IMG/VR virus record: IMGVR_UViG_3300033142_000461
Span: 1-60,825 of that record
Strand: one strand, 5' to 3'
Source: a virus
DNA: 60,825 nucleotides
Part shown: positions 44,115-51,083 of the stretch, piece after piece
Numbering within the stretch: the first letter of the stretch is position 1
Layout of the letters: each line of letters starts with the position of its first letter
Position numbers and translations under genes: made by a program
The notes under the pieces: model-generated
What the model saw: only the letters and a program-made list of their open reading frames with translations
What the model was told of the DNA's origin: nothing
The model's database searches: none

Positions 44115-44505
44115 AAATTTATATATGATTCGTGGTCTTCCTGGTTCAGGAAAGACCACCTTGGCAGAAACTCTAGCAGCTCTACGTGACGTTGCAGCAA
44201 TGGCCGCTGATGACTTCTTCTACCGTGATGGTGTATATGAGTTTGACGCTAGCCTATTGCATCACGCTCACCAAGATTGTCAGGTTCGATGCAAGAACGC
44301 TATGTTTGTTGGTATTAAGAATATTGTGATTCATAACACATTCACTACCGATAAGGAAATGAAACCTTATCTTAAATTTGCTGAAGAGTTTGGTTATCGT
44401 GTAACTACAATGATTGTTGAGAATCGCCACGGATGCAAATCTGTACACGGCGTACCTGATGAGACAATGGAAAAGATGCGTGATAGATTTTCGGTACAGC
44501 TATGA
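44107..44505 (+). CDS. P-loop kinase (N4BP2/PNK-like)
   Basis: A 132-residue protein with Walker A GLPGSGKTT at residues 10-18, an AADDFF segment, and VIHNTFTTDKEMKPYLKFA then YRVTTMIVENRH. These match the small polynucleotide-kinase-like or N4BP2-type P-loop family. It lacks a phosphatase domain, so is shorter than T4 PseT. RNA or DNA end repair is possible; the substrate is not known. Confidence 0.75.
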   Translation: MDKNLYMIRGLPGSGKTTLAETLAALRDVAAMAADDFFYRDGVYEFDASLLHHAHQDCQVRCKNAMFVGIKNIVIHNTFTTDKEMKPYLKFAEEFGYRVTTMIVENRHGCKSVHGVPDETMEKMRDRFSVQL

Positions 44506-44753
44506 TTTTACTCTTACACATAATTGGACTAATTGCCTTGTGGTTTTATGTCGCACACAAGAATGATGTATGGTACGTATTTGGTATTGTAATAGGAAAG
44601 TATTACACCGAACCAACATTCATTACATATGATAATGAATTTCTTACAATAAAATCTGCCTGCGGAAGACACACTGATATGTATCAAGGTTTAGTTGCTA
44701 AATCTGTTTACAAGGCACTTATAAAATCTAACATTAAGGTAGAAGAAAAATAA
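44502..44753 (+). CDS. small membrane-anchored protein
   Basis: An 83-residue protein with an N-terminal hydrophobic segment (ILLLHIIGLIALWFYVA) and a C-terminal soluble part. It overlaps the kinase stop by ATGA-type junction. No family is recognised. Confidence 0.55.
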   Translation: MILLLHIIGLIALWFYVAHKNDVWYVFGIVIGKYYTEPTFITYDNEFLTIKSACGRHTDMYQGLVAKSVYKALIKSNIKVEEK

Positions 44754-44809
44754 TGTTTATCAAACAAACAATTCCTGCTACCGGTAAAAATGATTACAGA
44801 ATGGTATAA
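44753..44809 (+). CDS. 18-residue peptide frame
   Basis: A very short frame whose ATG overlaps the previous stop (TAATG), reading MFIKQTIPATGKNDYRMV. It fills the gap before the next gene, which starts 9 nt later. It may be a real coupled peptide or chance; support is weak. Confidence 0.25.
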   Translation: MFIKQTIPATGKNDYRMV

Positions 44810-44818
44810 GGATTTATA

Positions 44819-45253
44819 ATGAATAAGGATTATGGACCTAAAGCTTTTGAAAAAGTGTGGGTAAAGTTACTCAACGGATTTAATGAAACAAAAATATTCT
44901 TCTTTCATGACAAGTCCAAAACAATAATCAAGTACATCAAAGGGGATAAACTATTCGGTGTAGAGATGTACCGATGTCATTTTGAAATAGAAAAATGGCT
45001 TAACCATTTTCAACACTACTTGGATACAGGAACATTTGACACTAATGCTTACTGGATTGAATACAGTTCTGTTAGCGATGACGAAGAGTTTACTAGTAAA
45101 TATTCATCAGAAGTAAATGCTATTCCAATGGTGCTTAAAAATAAAGTATGGAGTGTCCATAGTACAGAAATGAATAAGTTCATGAAAGCTGAACGCGCTG
45201 CAAAAGGTGACATAGGATTTAAACAAGTCGGCCGGCCGCTGAACGAAAAGTAA
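44819..45253 (+). CDS. hypothetical early protein
   Basis: A 144-residue protein with AFEKVWVKLLNGFNETKIFF and HFEIEKWLNHFQHYLDTG, mixed helix and strand, basic C-terminus. No family is recognised. The preceding AAGGATTTATA provides a ribosome site. Confidence 0.6.
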   Translation: MNKDYGPKAFEKVWVKLLNGFNETKIFFFHDKSKTIIKYIKGDKLFGVEMYRCHFEIEKWLNHFQHYLDTGTFDTNAYWIEYSSVSDDEEFTSKYSSEVNAIPMVLKNKVWSVHSTEMNKFMKAERAAKGDIGFKQVGRPLNEK

Positions 45254-45269
45254 TATTGAGGTATTTAAA

Positions 45270-45575
45270 ATGAAGTATATTATAGATTATAACGCCACCA
45301 TTGGTGACTCTTTTGCTGATGGTATGGTTGTAAAGATTGTTGACGACTGGATTGAGGATGGTTCTTGTAATATTGTCACCTCTACCGGACTTATCATTGA
45401 TGCTTTTCGTGCTGCGGTGAAACAGGGAAAAGTATCTAGTGAAGATATTGTTATCAAATTCCGAGGAGAAGAACTTCCTGTCGATAGCCGCGGCAAACTT
45501 GACCATTGGCCAGCAGGATTTCATGATACCCAAGACAAACTTCTTACCATTCTACTAGGATGGGAAACAAAATGA
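45270..45575 (+). CDS. protein resembling a C-terminal segment of AAA-type (DUF3696-like) ATPases
   Basis: A 101-residue protein. The second half, IVIKFRGEELPVDSRGKLDH followed by WPAGFHDTQDKLLTILLGW, is like the D-x-G-x-L-x-x-WP-x-GFFD end of some large ATPases linked to phage defence, but the ATPase part is absent. The match is by eye and short. It overlaps the nuclease-like gene by ATGA-type junction, suggesting co-expression. Confidence 0.5.
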   Translation: MKYIIDYNATIGDSFADGMVVKIVDDWIEDGSCNIVTSTGLIIDAFRAAVKQGKVSSEDIVIKFRGEELPVDSRGKLDHWPAGFHDTQDKLLTILLGWETK

Positions 45576-46015
45576 ATTGGGAAACGATGTACAAGAATCA
45601 ATGTATGGGAAATCTAGGCGAACGTCTGGTTGCCAACTACTATAATGGTCAAGGCGCCGGTGTGATGTTCTCTGAGGATATGTACGATAGTCAGAAAGAC
45701 TTGATTATTAATGGTGTCACCAACGTTGAGGTGAAGACTCAAGTACCATACTACACGAAGAATCTTTTGACTGTTAAACAGAATCAATTGAATAAATGTT
45801 TGAATGTTGATATTCTGTTATTCGTTGTTGTACCTCTAAGGGGATATGATAACGAAAATGCCAGATTAATGGAACCGATGGACCGCAGCAATTATGTTGA
45901 GTATGGAAAAGACTTTGGTTCTATGGTCGGATGGAATATGAACAATATGTTGACTATTGAGACCTATGGTGATATGGTTACCAAACAATTACAAGATTTA
46001 TATGTGAGAGAATGA
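45572..46015 (+). CDS. PD-(D/E)XK-like nuclease
   Basis: A 147-residue protein. NLGERLVANYYNGQG provides a conserved Glu, then DSQKDLIINGVTNVEVKTQV gives the D-x(n)-E-V-K core of the PD-(D/E)XK fold. This is the pattern of small restriction-like or resolvase-like nucleases. It follows the ATPase-tail-like gene and overlaps the next gene. The ATG at 45572 is preferred over 45560. Confidence 0.65.
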   Translation: MNWETMYKNQCMGNLGERLVANYYNGQGAGVMFSEDMYDSQKDLIINGVTNVEVKTQVPYYTKNLLTVKQNQLNKCLNVDILLFVVVPLRGYDNENARLMEPMDRSNYVEYGKDFGSMVGWNMNNMLTIETYGDMVTKQLQDLYVRE

Positions 46016-46239
46016 TGCGATTTATTAAGTTTGTAAATTTCTTTAAACGTGACCAACTTGTATACCAATTAATGGAAAATCACCAGCGCGTAGTTGACCA
46101 TAATAAGAGAATGTCTGAATTGTTATACGATATAAAGGATGATATTCCATATATGGCAACGTTAAACGGTGTTAATCCAAGCGAAGAAATGCGAGCTCGT
46201 ATAGAAGCAGCGCTTTATGATGTAAGGAATATGAAATGA
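46012..46239 (+). CDS. hypothetical small protein
   Basis: A 75-residue charged helical protein (FVNFFKRDQLVYQLMENHQR). It overlaps the nuclease stop and the next start (ATGA-type junctions at both ends). No family is recognised. Confidence 0.55.
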   Translation: MMRFIKFVNFFKRDQLVYQLMENHQRVVDHNKRMSELLYDIKDDIPYMATLNGVNPSEEMRARIEAALYDVRNMK

Positions 46240-46532
46240 TTGAATTTTTAATAGTAGCTCTCGTAACAGTAATTGCATTTGCCGCTTTTTATGTTCTTGT
46301 GGCATGGCTTGCGGTATGTGTATTTGGACTACTTCCGGGTTTAGATTGTAAAGAGATAAGAAGATTATATAAGGAACACAAAATGAAAGAATCAAAGAAA
46401 AAGACATCATACTTTGTTAAGCCTATCGGTAAAAAGTATTTCTTAGAGGTATCAAAAGAGGTATATGACTCTAAAGGAGATAAAGAGGGTATCATCTCTC
46501 GCGCGGTGCCATGTCCTAGGACAGAACTATAA
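46236..46532 (+). CDS. small membrane protein
   Basis: A 98-residue protein with a long hydrophobic N-terminus, about residues 4-33, and a lysine-rich cytoplasmic-like tail (KEHKMKESKKKTSYF). Its stop codon lies inside a TATAAATA late promoter. It is the end of the cassette E operon. Confidence 0.55.
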   Translation: MIEFLIVALVTVIAFAAFYVLVAWLAVCVFGLLPGLDCKEIRRLYKEHKMKESKKKTSYFVKPIGKKYFLEVSKEVYDSKGDKEGIISRAVPCPRTEL

Positions 46533-46535
46533 ATA
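46528..46535 (+). promoter_or_regulatory. T4-type late promoter for a capsid-targeted gene
   Basis: An exact TATAAATA that includes the stop codon of the previous gene and lies 32 nt before a gene with a capsid-targeting leader. Late timing suits a packaged protein. Confidence 0.8.
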
Positions 46536-46566
46536 GTATCACACTTAAACGATACTAGGTATACCG

Positions 46567-46779
46567 ATGAAAACAATAAAAGATTTATTAACAGAAGCAA
46601 AATGGCCTGATGTAAAAGGTTGGAAAGTTTCTGTTTTCAACACCGGCGCAAGATACACCAAAGGCAATGTATCTGTTTTGTTTGATGAGTTCGGTTACGT
46701 TATAGATGAAAAAGGTAAGAAAGAGAAAGAGGTCAAACTGAATAAGGCTGACCCATCAAAGATTTTGAAAAAGTTTTAG
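46567..46779 (+). CDS. capsid-targeted internal head protein
   Basis: A 70-residue protein beginning MKTIKDLLTEA, a T4-type capsid-targeting leader with L-T-E/A cleavage after residue 10. The mature part (DVKGWKVSVFNTGARYTKG then VSVLFDEFGYVIDEKGKK) is homologous by eye to the second half of the protein encoded at 54663. It is preceded by a late promoter. It would be packaged in the head and possibly injected. Confidence 0.7.
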   Translation: MKTIKDLLTEAKWPDVKGWKVSVFNTGARYTKGNVSVLFDEFGYVIDEKGKKEKEVKLNKADPSKILKKF

Positions 46780-46785
46780 AAATAT

Positions 46786-46859
46786 GCCCGGTTAGTTAAG
46801 TGGTATAACAATTGCCTTGTAAGCATTTGTCGGAAGTTCGATTCTTCCACTGGGCACCA
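46786..46859 (+). tRNA. tRNA-Thr (anticodon UGU)
   Basis: A full cloverleaf: acceptor GCCCGGT/ACTGGGC, D-stem GTTA/TAAC, anticodon loop CTTGTAA with UGU at 34-36, T-arm GGAAG-TTCGATT-CTTCC, and an encoded CCA. One T-T mismatch lies in the anticodon stem. It reads ACA codons. Confidence 0.92.
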
Positions 46860-46960
46860 AATTAGAAATACGCCTTGTTAGGAATTCCTGCTTTTCCAGC
46901 TGTCTTTTAAAGACAGATGACAGCGGTTCGAATCCGATACCGGGCACCAAATTAGAAATA
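46852..46960 (+). repeat. duplicated tRNA 3' end and spacer
   Basis: GGGCACCAAATTAGAAATA occurs at 46852-46870 and again at 46942-46960. The remaining gap to 47107 holds a GACCTC-TATA-GGGGTC hairpin near 47010 and a ribosome-site-led ATG-CAA-CAT-TAG minimal frame at 47074-47085. Confidence 0.8.
46872..46949 (+). tRNA. degenerate tRNA-like element, apparent anticodon UUA
   Basis: Acceptor GCCTTGT/ACCGGGC has one mismatch and one wobble. The anticodon stem CTGTC/GACAG is perfect with loop TTTTAAA, giving UUA, which would read the ochre stop. The T-arm AGCGG-TTCGAAT-CCGAT has one mismatch, and CCA is encoded. The D-loop lacks the GG pair and an extra base follows the D-stem. The spacer and 3' end repeat those of the tRNA-Thr, suggesting tandem duplication. 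Confidence 0.5.
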
Positions 46961-47107
46961 GCTGAGATGTTAGAGACAAAGGACCTTTACTCCGAGTCGC
47001 AAGACTAAGACCTCTATAGGGGTCGTGACTTTCATCATGGCAGCGCTACAACAACAGAATAGGAGATAGTATTATGCAACATTAGATAACTACAAAGGAG
47101 TAAATCT

Positions 47108-47401
47108 ATGTCGCGTACATACCGTAAACGTGCGGAAACGTTTGAATCATATTATTCATATTGGTTCGATGCTGGTCTTTGGGATGACGAAACAGAACTA
47201 AACGAAAGAAGATACCGTTATAAGACGAGATCTGATAAGTGGTTCAGTTACAATCTTCCAAAAGGGTTCCGTAATTCTGTAAATAGAAAAAGAAGAAGAG
47301 TTGACCGTCACGAAATCTATAAGGCGATTAACTTTGAAGACTACCCCGAACAATGTTCTATGTGGAACTGCAAAGACAACAATTCTTGGGGATACTGGTA
47401 A
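47108..47401 (+). CDS. hypothetical basic protein
   Basis: A 97-residue, arginine- and tyrosine-rich protein (MSRTYRKRAETFESYYSYWF then NRKRRRVDRHEIYKAINFED). The MSRTYRK opening is common in phages. It could bind nucleic acid, judged only from charge. An AAAGGAGTAAATCT ribosome site precedes the ATG. The stop overlaps the next frame region. Confidence 0.65.
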   Translation: MSRTYRKRAETFESYYSYWFDAGLWDDETELNERRYRYKTRSDKWFSYNLPKGFRNSVNRKRRRVDRHEIYKAINFEDYPEQCSMWNCKDNNSWGYW

Positions 47402-47412
47402 TGAGGAATATT

Positions 47413-47646
47413 ATGCCAATTTATGCTTATCGCTGTACAAATGAAGAATGTGACCATACAACCGAGTCCATTCGGAAATATGATGAAGCTGATGATGAAC
47501 TATTGTGTACTGAGTGTACACATCCTATGGAAAGATTCATTGACGGCGCGCCTGTATCAATCTTCAAAGATGGTACAAGTGTTCCGTTGACAAATTCGAT
47601 GTTGTCTAAACGCCGCCGTTTTGGAACAAAGAAGTCTGGCGATTAA
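47413..47646 (+). CDS. FmdB-like zinc ribbon protein
   Basis: A 77-residue protein beginning MPIYAYRCTNEECDH with a second pair CTECTHPMERFI. This is the FmdB/regulatory zinc-ribbon pattern, common in phages. ATG at 47413 is chosen because the family begins MPIYAYRC; an upstream in-frame ATG at 47401 is also possible. The remaining part is basic. Role may be transcriptional or nucleic-acid binding. Confidence 0.8.
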   Translation: MPIYAYRCTNEECDHTTESIRKYDEADDELLCTECTHPMERFIDGAPVSIFKDGTSVPLTNSMLSKRRRFGTKKSGD

Positions 47647-47647
47647 T

Positions 47648-47800
47648 ATGAATTGGTTTGATAATTTAAAATTTGAACTCGATGAGTCTGGTAACATCTT
47701 TGTTGAAGATGTTGATAAACCTTGTTTCTCGCCGAAACAACTTTTTGAATATCTATATGATGGGTGGAAAGATGAACAACAGTCCAAGACCAAACAATAA
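47648..47800 (+). CDS. 50-residue hypothetical protein
   Basis: A 50-codon frame starting 1 nt after the zinc-ribbon stop (MNWFDNLKFELDESGNIFVE). It is acidic with an aromatic helix (PKQLFEYLYDGW). Its 3' end overlaps the next gene by 29 nt. Codon use and coupling support it. Confidence 0.55.
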   Translation: MNWFDNLKFELDESGNIFVEDVDKPCFSPKQLFEYLYDGWKDEQQSKTKQ

Positions 47801-48092
47801 CTGGCGTAATGACGGACCTAGAACAAAGAGGGTTCGCACACATAAGAAGTTCAAACGTAAGTTATGGTACTGGAGAATCTTCGATGAGACATATGGTTGT
47901 CTATTTTCAACATATCGTCACGAAAATTCGCACTTCCATCTAACACGAAGATATACCGGTTATGCTGGTTATGATTGTGATAGAGGTCGTTGGGTGTGCA
48001 GACCAGACAATTCCGAACCTCCAATGATTCGAAAGAACTGGAAATATCGCATGTACGACCCCGATAGACCACGCCATGGTCGCACTTACTAA
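47772..48092 (+). CDS. hypothetical basic protein
   Basis: A 106-residue protein very rich in R, W, Y and H (TKRVRTHKKFKRKLWYWRIF, then CDRGRWVCRPDN with two cysteines). The ATG at 47772 follows GGGTGGAAAG. No family is recognised. It ends just before the promoter of the NAD+ salvage genes. Confidence 0.6.
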   Translation: MNNSPRPNNNWRNDGPRTKRVRTHKKFKRKLWYWRIFDETYGCLFSTYRHENSHFHLTRRYTGYAGYDCDRGRWVCRPDNSEPPMIRKNWKYRMYDPDRPRHGRTY

Positions 48093-48098
48093 AATGTC

Positions 48099-48160
48099 TT
48101 GACATTCCAGGCCATTTAGTCTAAGATCTATAAATAGAGTTAGGAAAGATAGACTTTCCC
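48099..48160 (+). promoter_or_regulatory. tandem early and late promoters with leader hairpin
   Basis: TTGACA (48099-48104), 17 bp, TAAGAT (48122-48127), immediately followed by an exact TATAAATA (48129-48136). A GGAAAG-ATAGA-CTTTCC hairpin lies in the leader (48143-48159). The NMN adenylyltransferase gene could therefore be expressed both early and late. Confidence 0.8.
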
Positions 48161-48190
48161 AACCACAAACACGTTCACGGAGGGTTTCCA

Positions 48191-49189
48191 ATGAACAAAA
48201 AATTTAACACCGCTGTGGTGATCGGTAGATTTCAGATACCGCACAAAGCACACGCCGAACTAATCAAATACGCAAGTGAAGTTGCTGATGAGGTTTTAGT
48301 CCTTATTGGTTCAACAAACCAACCGCGTACATTCAAAAATCCTTTCACATACGCCGAACGAGTTATGATGCTCGATGGGTCTGTTCAACGTCCAAGTATC
48401 ACCTATCGTGGTATCGAAGACCGTTCATACAACATTCAACAATGGCTGACGGCCGTTCGTAAAGTTATCGATACGAATACTACCGGTAAAGTTGTTCTTG
48501 TTGGACACCACAAAGATGAAAGTTCATTCTACCTTGATATGTTTCCAGAAATGGCAACAGATGAGTTTCCAAATGTAGATGACCTGAATTCCACCTCTAT
48601 TCGTACCGAGTATTTTGAATTCGGTACAATCTCTGTCGTACTGCCAAGTGCTGTTCGTTCTTTCCTAAAGAAATTCAAAGATACAGACGACTACAAAAAT
48701 CTGTGCGAAGAACAACAATTCATACAGTCTTACAAGTCAGCTTGGTCTAAAGCACCATACGCACCTACATTCGTTACTACCGATGCTGTTGTCATTCAAT
48801 CGGGTCACATTCTACTTGTTAAACGCAAGGCGAATCCCGGCAAAGGCCTATGGGCACTTCCTGGCGGATTCGTTAATCAGGATGAGACACTACAAGATTC
48901 TATGATTCGTGAACTTAGAGAAGAAACAAAGATCAAGGTACCTGTACCTGTTCTTGAGGGACACATTAGGTTTTCTCAAGTGTTTGATTCTCCTGAACGT
49001 TCACTTAGAGGTCGTACAATTACAACTGCTTATCTCATTGAACTGCCGCCGGGAAAACTTCCAAAGGTTGTTGGTTCTGATGATGCAGAAAAGGCAAAGT
49101 GGACTCCATTGAACGATGTATTCAATATGCGTAATCGTCTATACGAAGACCATGCTGATATTATTATTAAAATGACTGGAGGTATCTGA
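48191..49189 (+). CDS. natV: bifunctional NMN adenylyltransferase / Nudix hydrolase
   Basis: A 332-residue protein. The N-terminal adenylyltransferase has VVIGRFQIPHKAHAELI (HxGH-like KAHA), IGSTNQPRTFKNPFTYAERV and an ISSTxxR-like LNSTSIRTEYF. The C-terminal Nudix box is GGFVNQDETLQDSMIRELRE plus ETKI. It joins NMN to ATP to make NAD+ and can hydrolyse ADP-ribose-type compounds. With nadV two genes on it forms the NAD+ salvage pair known from Vibrio phage KVP40. CACGGAGGGTTTCC is the ribosome site. Confidence 0.95.
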   Translation: MNKKFNTAVVIGRFQIPHKAHAELIKYASEVADEVLVLIGSTNQPRTFKNPFTYAERVMMLDGSVQRPSITYRGIEDRSYNIQQWLTAVRKVIDTNTTGKVVLVGHHKDESSFYLDMFPEMATDEFPNVDDLNSTSIRTEYFEFGTISVVLPSAVRSFLKKFKDTDDYKNLCEEQQFIQSYKSAWSKAPYAPTFVTTDAVVIQSGHILLVKRKANPGKGLWALPGGFVNQDETLQDSMIRELREETKIKVPVPVLEGHIRFSQVFDSPERSLRGRTITTAYLIELPPGKLPKVVGSDDAEKAKWTPLNDVFNMRNRLYEDHADIIIKMTGGI

Positions 49190-49190
49190 T

Positions 49191-49433
49191 ATGATTAACA
49201 ATATGAATACCGATTCTCTAATTCGACAAACTGTTAAACGTTTACAATCTCTTGAAAGACAGATGCTGAGCGAACAACAGTTTATTAAAAATGAAGTATG
49301 TGAATTTGATGCTGTAGGTATGTCCTTTGCTATTCAACAAATTCACGACATAACAACCAAGTATGAACGGAGACTTGTTGACTCCGATGGTGTTAATATC
49401 ACCATGAACTATGGCAACAACCAAAAAGACTGA
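49191..49433 (+). CDS. hypothetical protein between NAD+ salvage genes
   Basis: An 80-residue helical protein (DSLIRQTVKRLQSLERQMLS, then IQQIHDITTKYERR) starting 1 nt after the adenylyltransferase stop. No family is recognised. It may be an accessory of the pathway, by position only. Confidence 0.6.
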   Translation: MINNMNTDSLIRQTVKRLQSLERQMLSEQQFIKNEVCEFDAVGMSFAIQQIHDITTKYERRLVDSDGVNITMNYGNNQKD

Positions 49434-49476
49434 TAGACGGTCTTTATTTTAAACTATAACATAGGGGTACTATGAT

Positions 49477-50862
49477 ATGAATACACAAAATTACAACCCA
49501 ATAGCGGATACCGATTCTTACAAGCCATCACAATGGCTTCAATATCCTCCAGGAACAGAATACATCTACTCATACGTTGAGAGTCGTGGTGGAGAATACG
49601 ATAAAACTGTATTCTTTGGACTACAGATGTTCATCAAGCAATATCTGTCTGTTCAGATTAAACCATGGATGATTGAAGAGGCCGCTGAGATGTTCAAAGC
49701 ACACGGCATTCCATTCAACAGAGAAGGCTGGGAATATATCGTCAATGAACTTGATGGTAAGATTCCTCTTGAAATCAAAGCAGTACCGGAAGGAACTGTT
49801 GTTGACACCAAGAATGTACTTGCGACCGTTGTGAATACAGACCCAAAATGTTTCTGGGTGACCTCATACTTTGAGACTGCTATTCTACGTGCGATTTGGT
49901 ATCCAACAACTGTAGCAACACAGTCAAAGATTGTGAAGAACAAAATCTCTATCGCAATGGACATCTCTTCTGATGACATCGAGAAAGCAGGTCTTGCCTT
50001 CAAACTGCACGACTTTGGTGCTCGCGGTGTTAGTTCAATGGAGAGCGCCGCTATCGGTGGTCTTGCTCACCTTGTGAACTTCATGGGCACTGATACTATC
50101 TCCGCTCTGATTGCAGGACGTAGATTCTACAATGCACCTATGGCTGGATTCTCTATCCCTGCGACTGAACACAGTACCATTACCTCATGGGGTAAGGATG
50201 GCGAAGAGAAAGCATACAGAAACTTTGTAGAACAATATGGTGGAACATACCCTATCATTGCTTGTGTTATTGATTCATACAATGACCGAAACGCTGTTGA
50301 TAATATCATCGGAAACAGAATGAAGGAAATGATTCTGCAATCTGGTTCTATGTTCGTTGCTCGACCTGATAGTGGTGACCCTGTTGAGGTTGTTATCGAC
50401 ATTCTCAAATCGCTGTGGAAATCATACGGCGGAGAAATCAACAACAAAGGATACAAGGTGCTTGATAATGTTCGCGTTATTCAAGGCGATGGTATCAACC
50501 CTACCTCTCTTGGTCAGATTGTTGATGCAGTTATCGAGAATGGTTTCTCTATCGACAACGTTGCTTTTGGTATGGGTGGCGGTCTTCTGCAACAAGTAGA
50601 CCGTGATACTCAACAGTTTGCTATGAAGTGTTCCGCTATCAAGGTTGGTGATGAATGGAGAGATGTATTCAAGACACCTGTTGGTGACCAGAGTAAGGCA
50701 TCTAAGAAAGGTATTCTTTCTCTGAACCTCAACGATGGCAAGTATCAAACACTTCCATACTCCGTTGGTGCCGAAGGCGACCAGCTGAAAACAGTATTCC
50801 GTAATGGTGAACTGATTCGTGAATATGACTTTGACGAAGTTCGCGCAAATTCAAACAAATAG
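49477..50862 (+). CDS. nadV: nicotinamide phosphoribosyltransferase NadV
   Basis: A 461-residue enzyme. Typical blocks are ADTDSYKPSQWLQYPPGTEY, YVESRGGEYDKTVFFGLQ, LHDFGARGVSSMESAAIGG, ATEHSTITSWGKDGE, VARPDSGDPVEVV and GDGINPTSLGQIVD. It converts nicotinamide and PRPP to NMN, the substrate of the adenylyltransferase encoded upstream. Length matches the family. Confidence 0.97.
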   Translation: MNTQNYNPIADTDSYKPSQWLQYPPGTEYIYSYVESRGGEYDKTVFFGLQMFIKQYLSVQIKPWMIEEAAEMFKAHGIPFNREGWEYIVNELDGKIPLEIKAVPEGTVVDTKNVLATVVNTDPKCFWVTSYFETAILRAIWYPTTVATQSKIVKNKISIAMDISSDDIEKAGLAFKLHDFGARGVSSMESAAIGGLAHLVNFMGTDTISALIAGRRFYNAPMAGFSIPATEHSTITSWGKDGEEKAYRNFVEQYGGTYPIIACVIDSYNDRNAVDNIIGNRMKEMILQSGSMFVARPDSGDPVEVVIDILKSLWKSYGGEINNKGYKVLDNVRVIQGDGINPTSLGQIVDAVIENGFSIDNVAFGMGGGLLQQVDRDTQQFAMKCSAIKVGDEWRDVFKTPVGDQSKASKKGILSLNLNDGKYQTLPYSVGAEGDQLKTVFRNGELIREYDFDEVRANSNK

Positions 50863-50873
50863 GAGAGAATAGT

Positions 50874-51074
50874 ATGACTGTTGTAATTGTGGACGAAAAA
50901 CCTGACTATAGTGTTATCAAGAGAGTCATTTGTAATAACTGTGGTATCAAATTGGAGTATACTCCAGATGATGTTACAAAGGAATCAAGAATGGATTACA
51001 CCGGTTCTAGTGATACATATAGTTTCATTAACTGTCCGAAGTGCAAGAAAGACATTACTGTATCTGTTCGATAG
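50874..51074 (+). CDS. small zinc ribbon protein
   Basis: A 66-residue protein with CNNCG and CPKCK pairs separated by ~32 residues, a likely four-cysteine zinc ribbon. TAGGAGAGAATAGT is the ribosome site. It lies between nadV and the radical-SAM gene. Function unknown. Confidence 0.65.
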   Translation: MTVVIVDEKPDYSVIKRVICNNCGIKLEYTPDDVTKESRMDYTGSSDTYSFINCPKCKKDITVSVR

Positions 51075-51083
51075 GAGATTATT

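Noticed and set aside
46872-46949. Reading the second tRNA-like element as Lys(UUU) or Leu(UAA)
   Set aside because: Shifting the loop to give these anticodons breaks the otherwise perfect CTGTC/GACAG stem, and Leu would need a long variable arm.
47074-47085. Ribosome-site-led ATG-CAA-CAT-TAG minimal frame
   Set aside because: Too short to support as a gene; may be a leader peptide or chance. Noted in the tRNA spacer entry.
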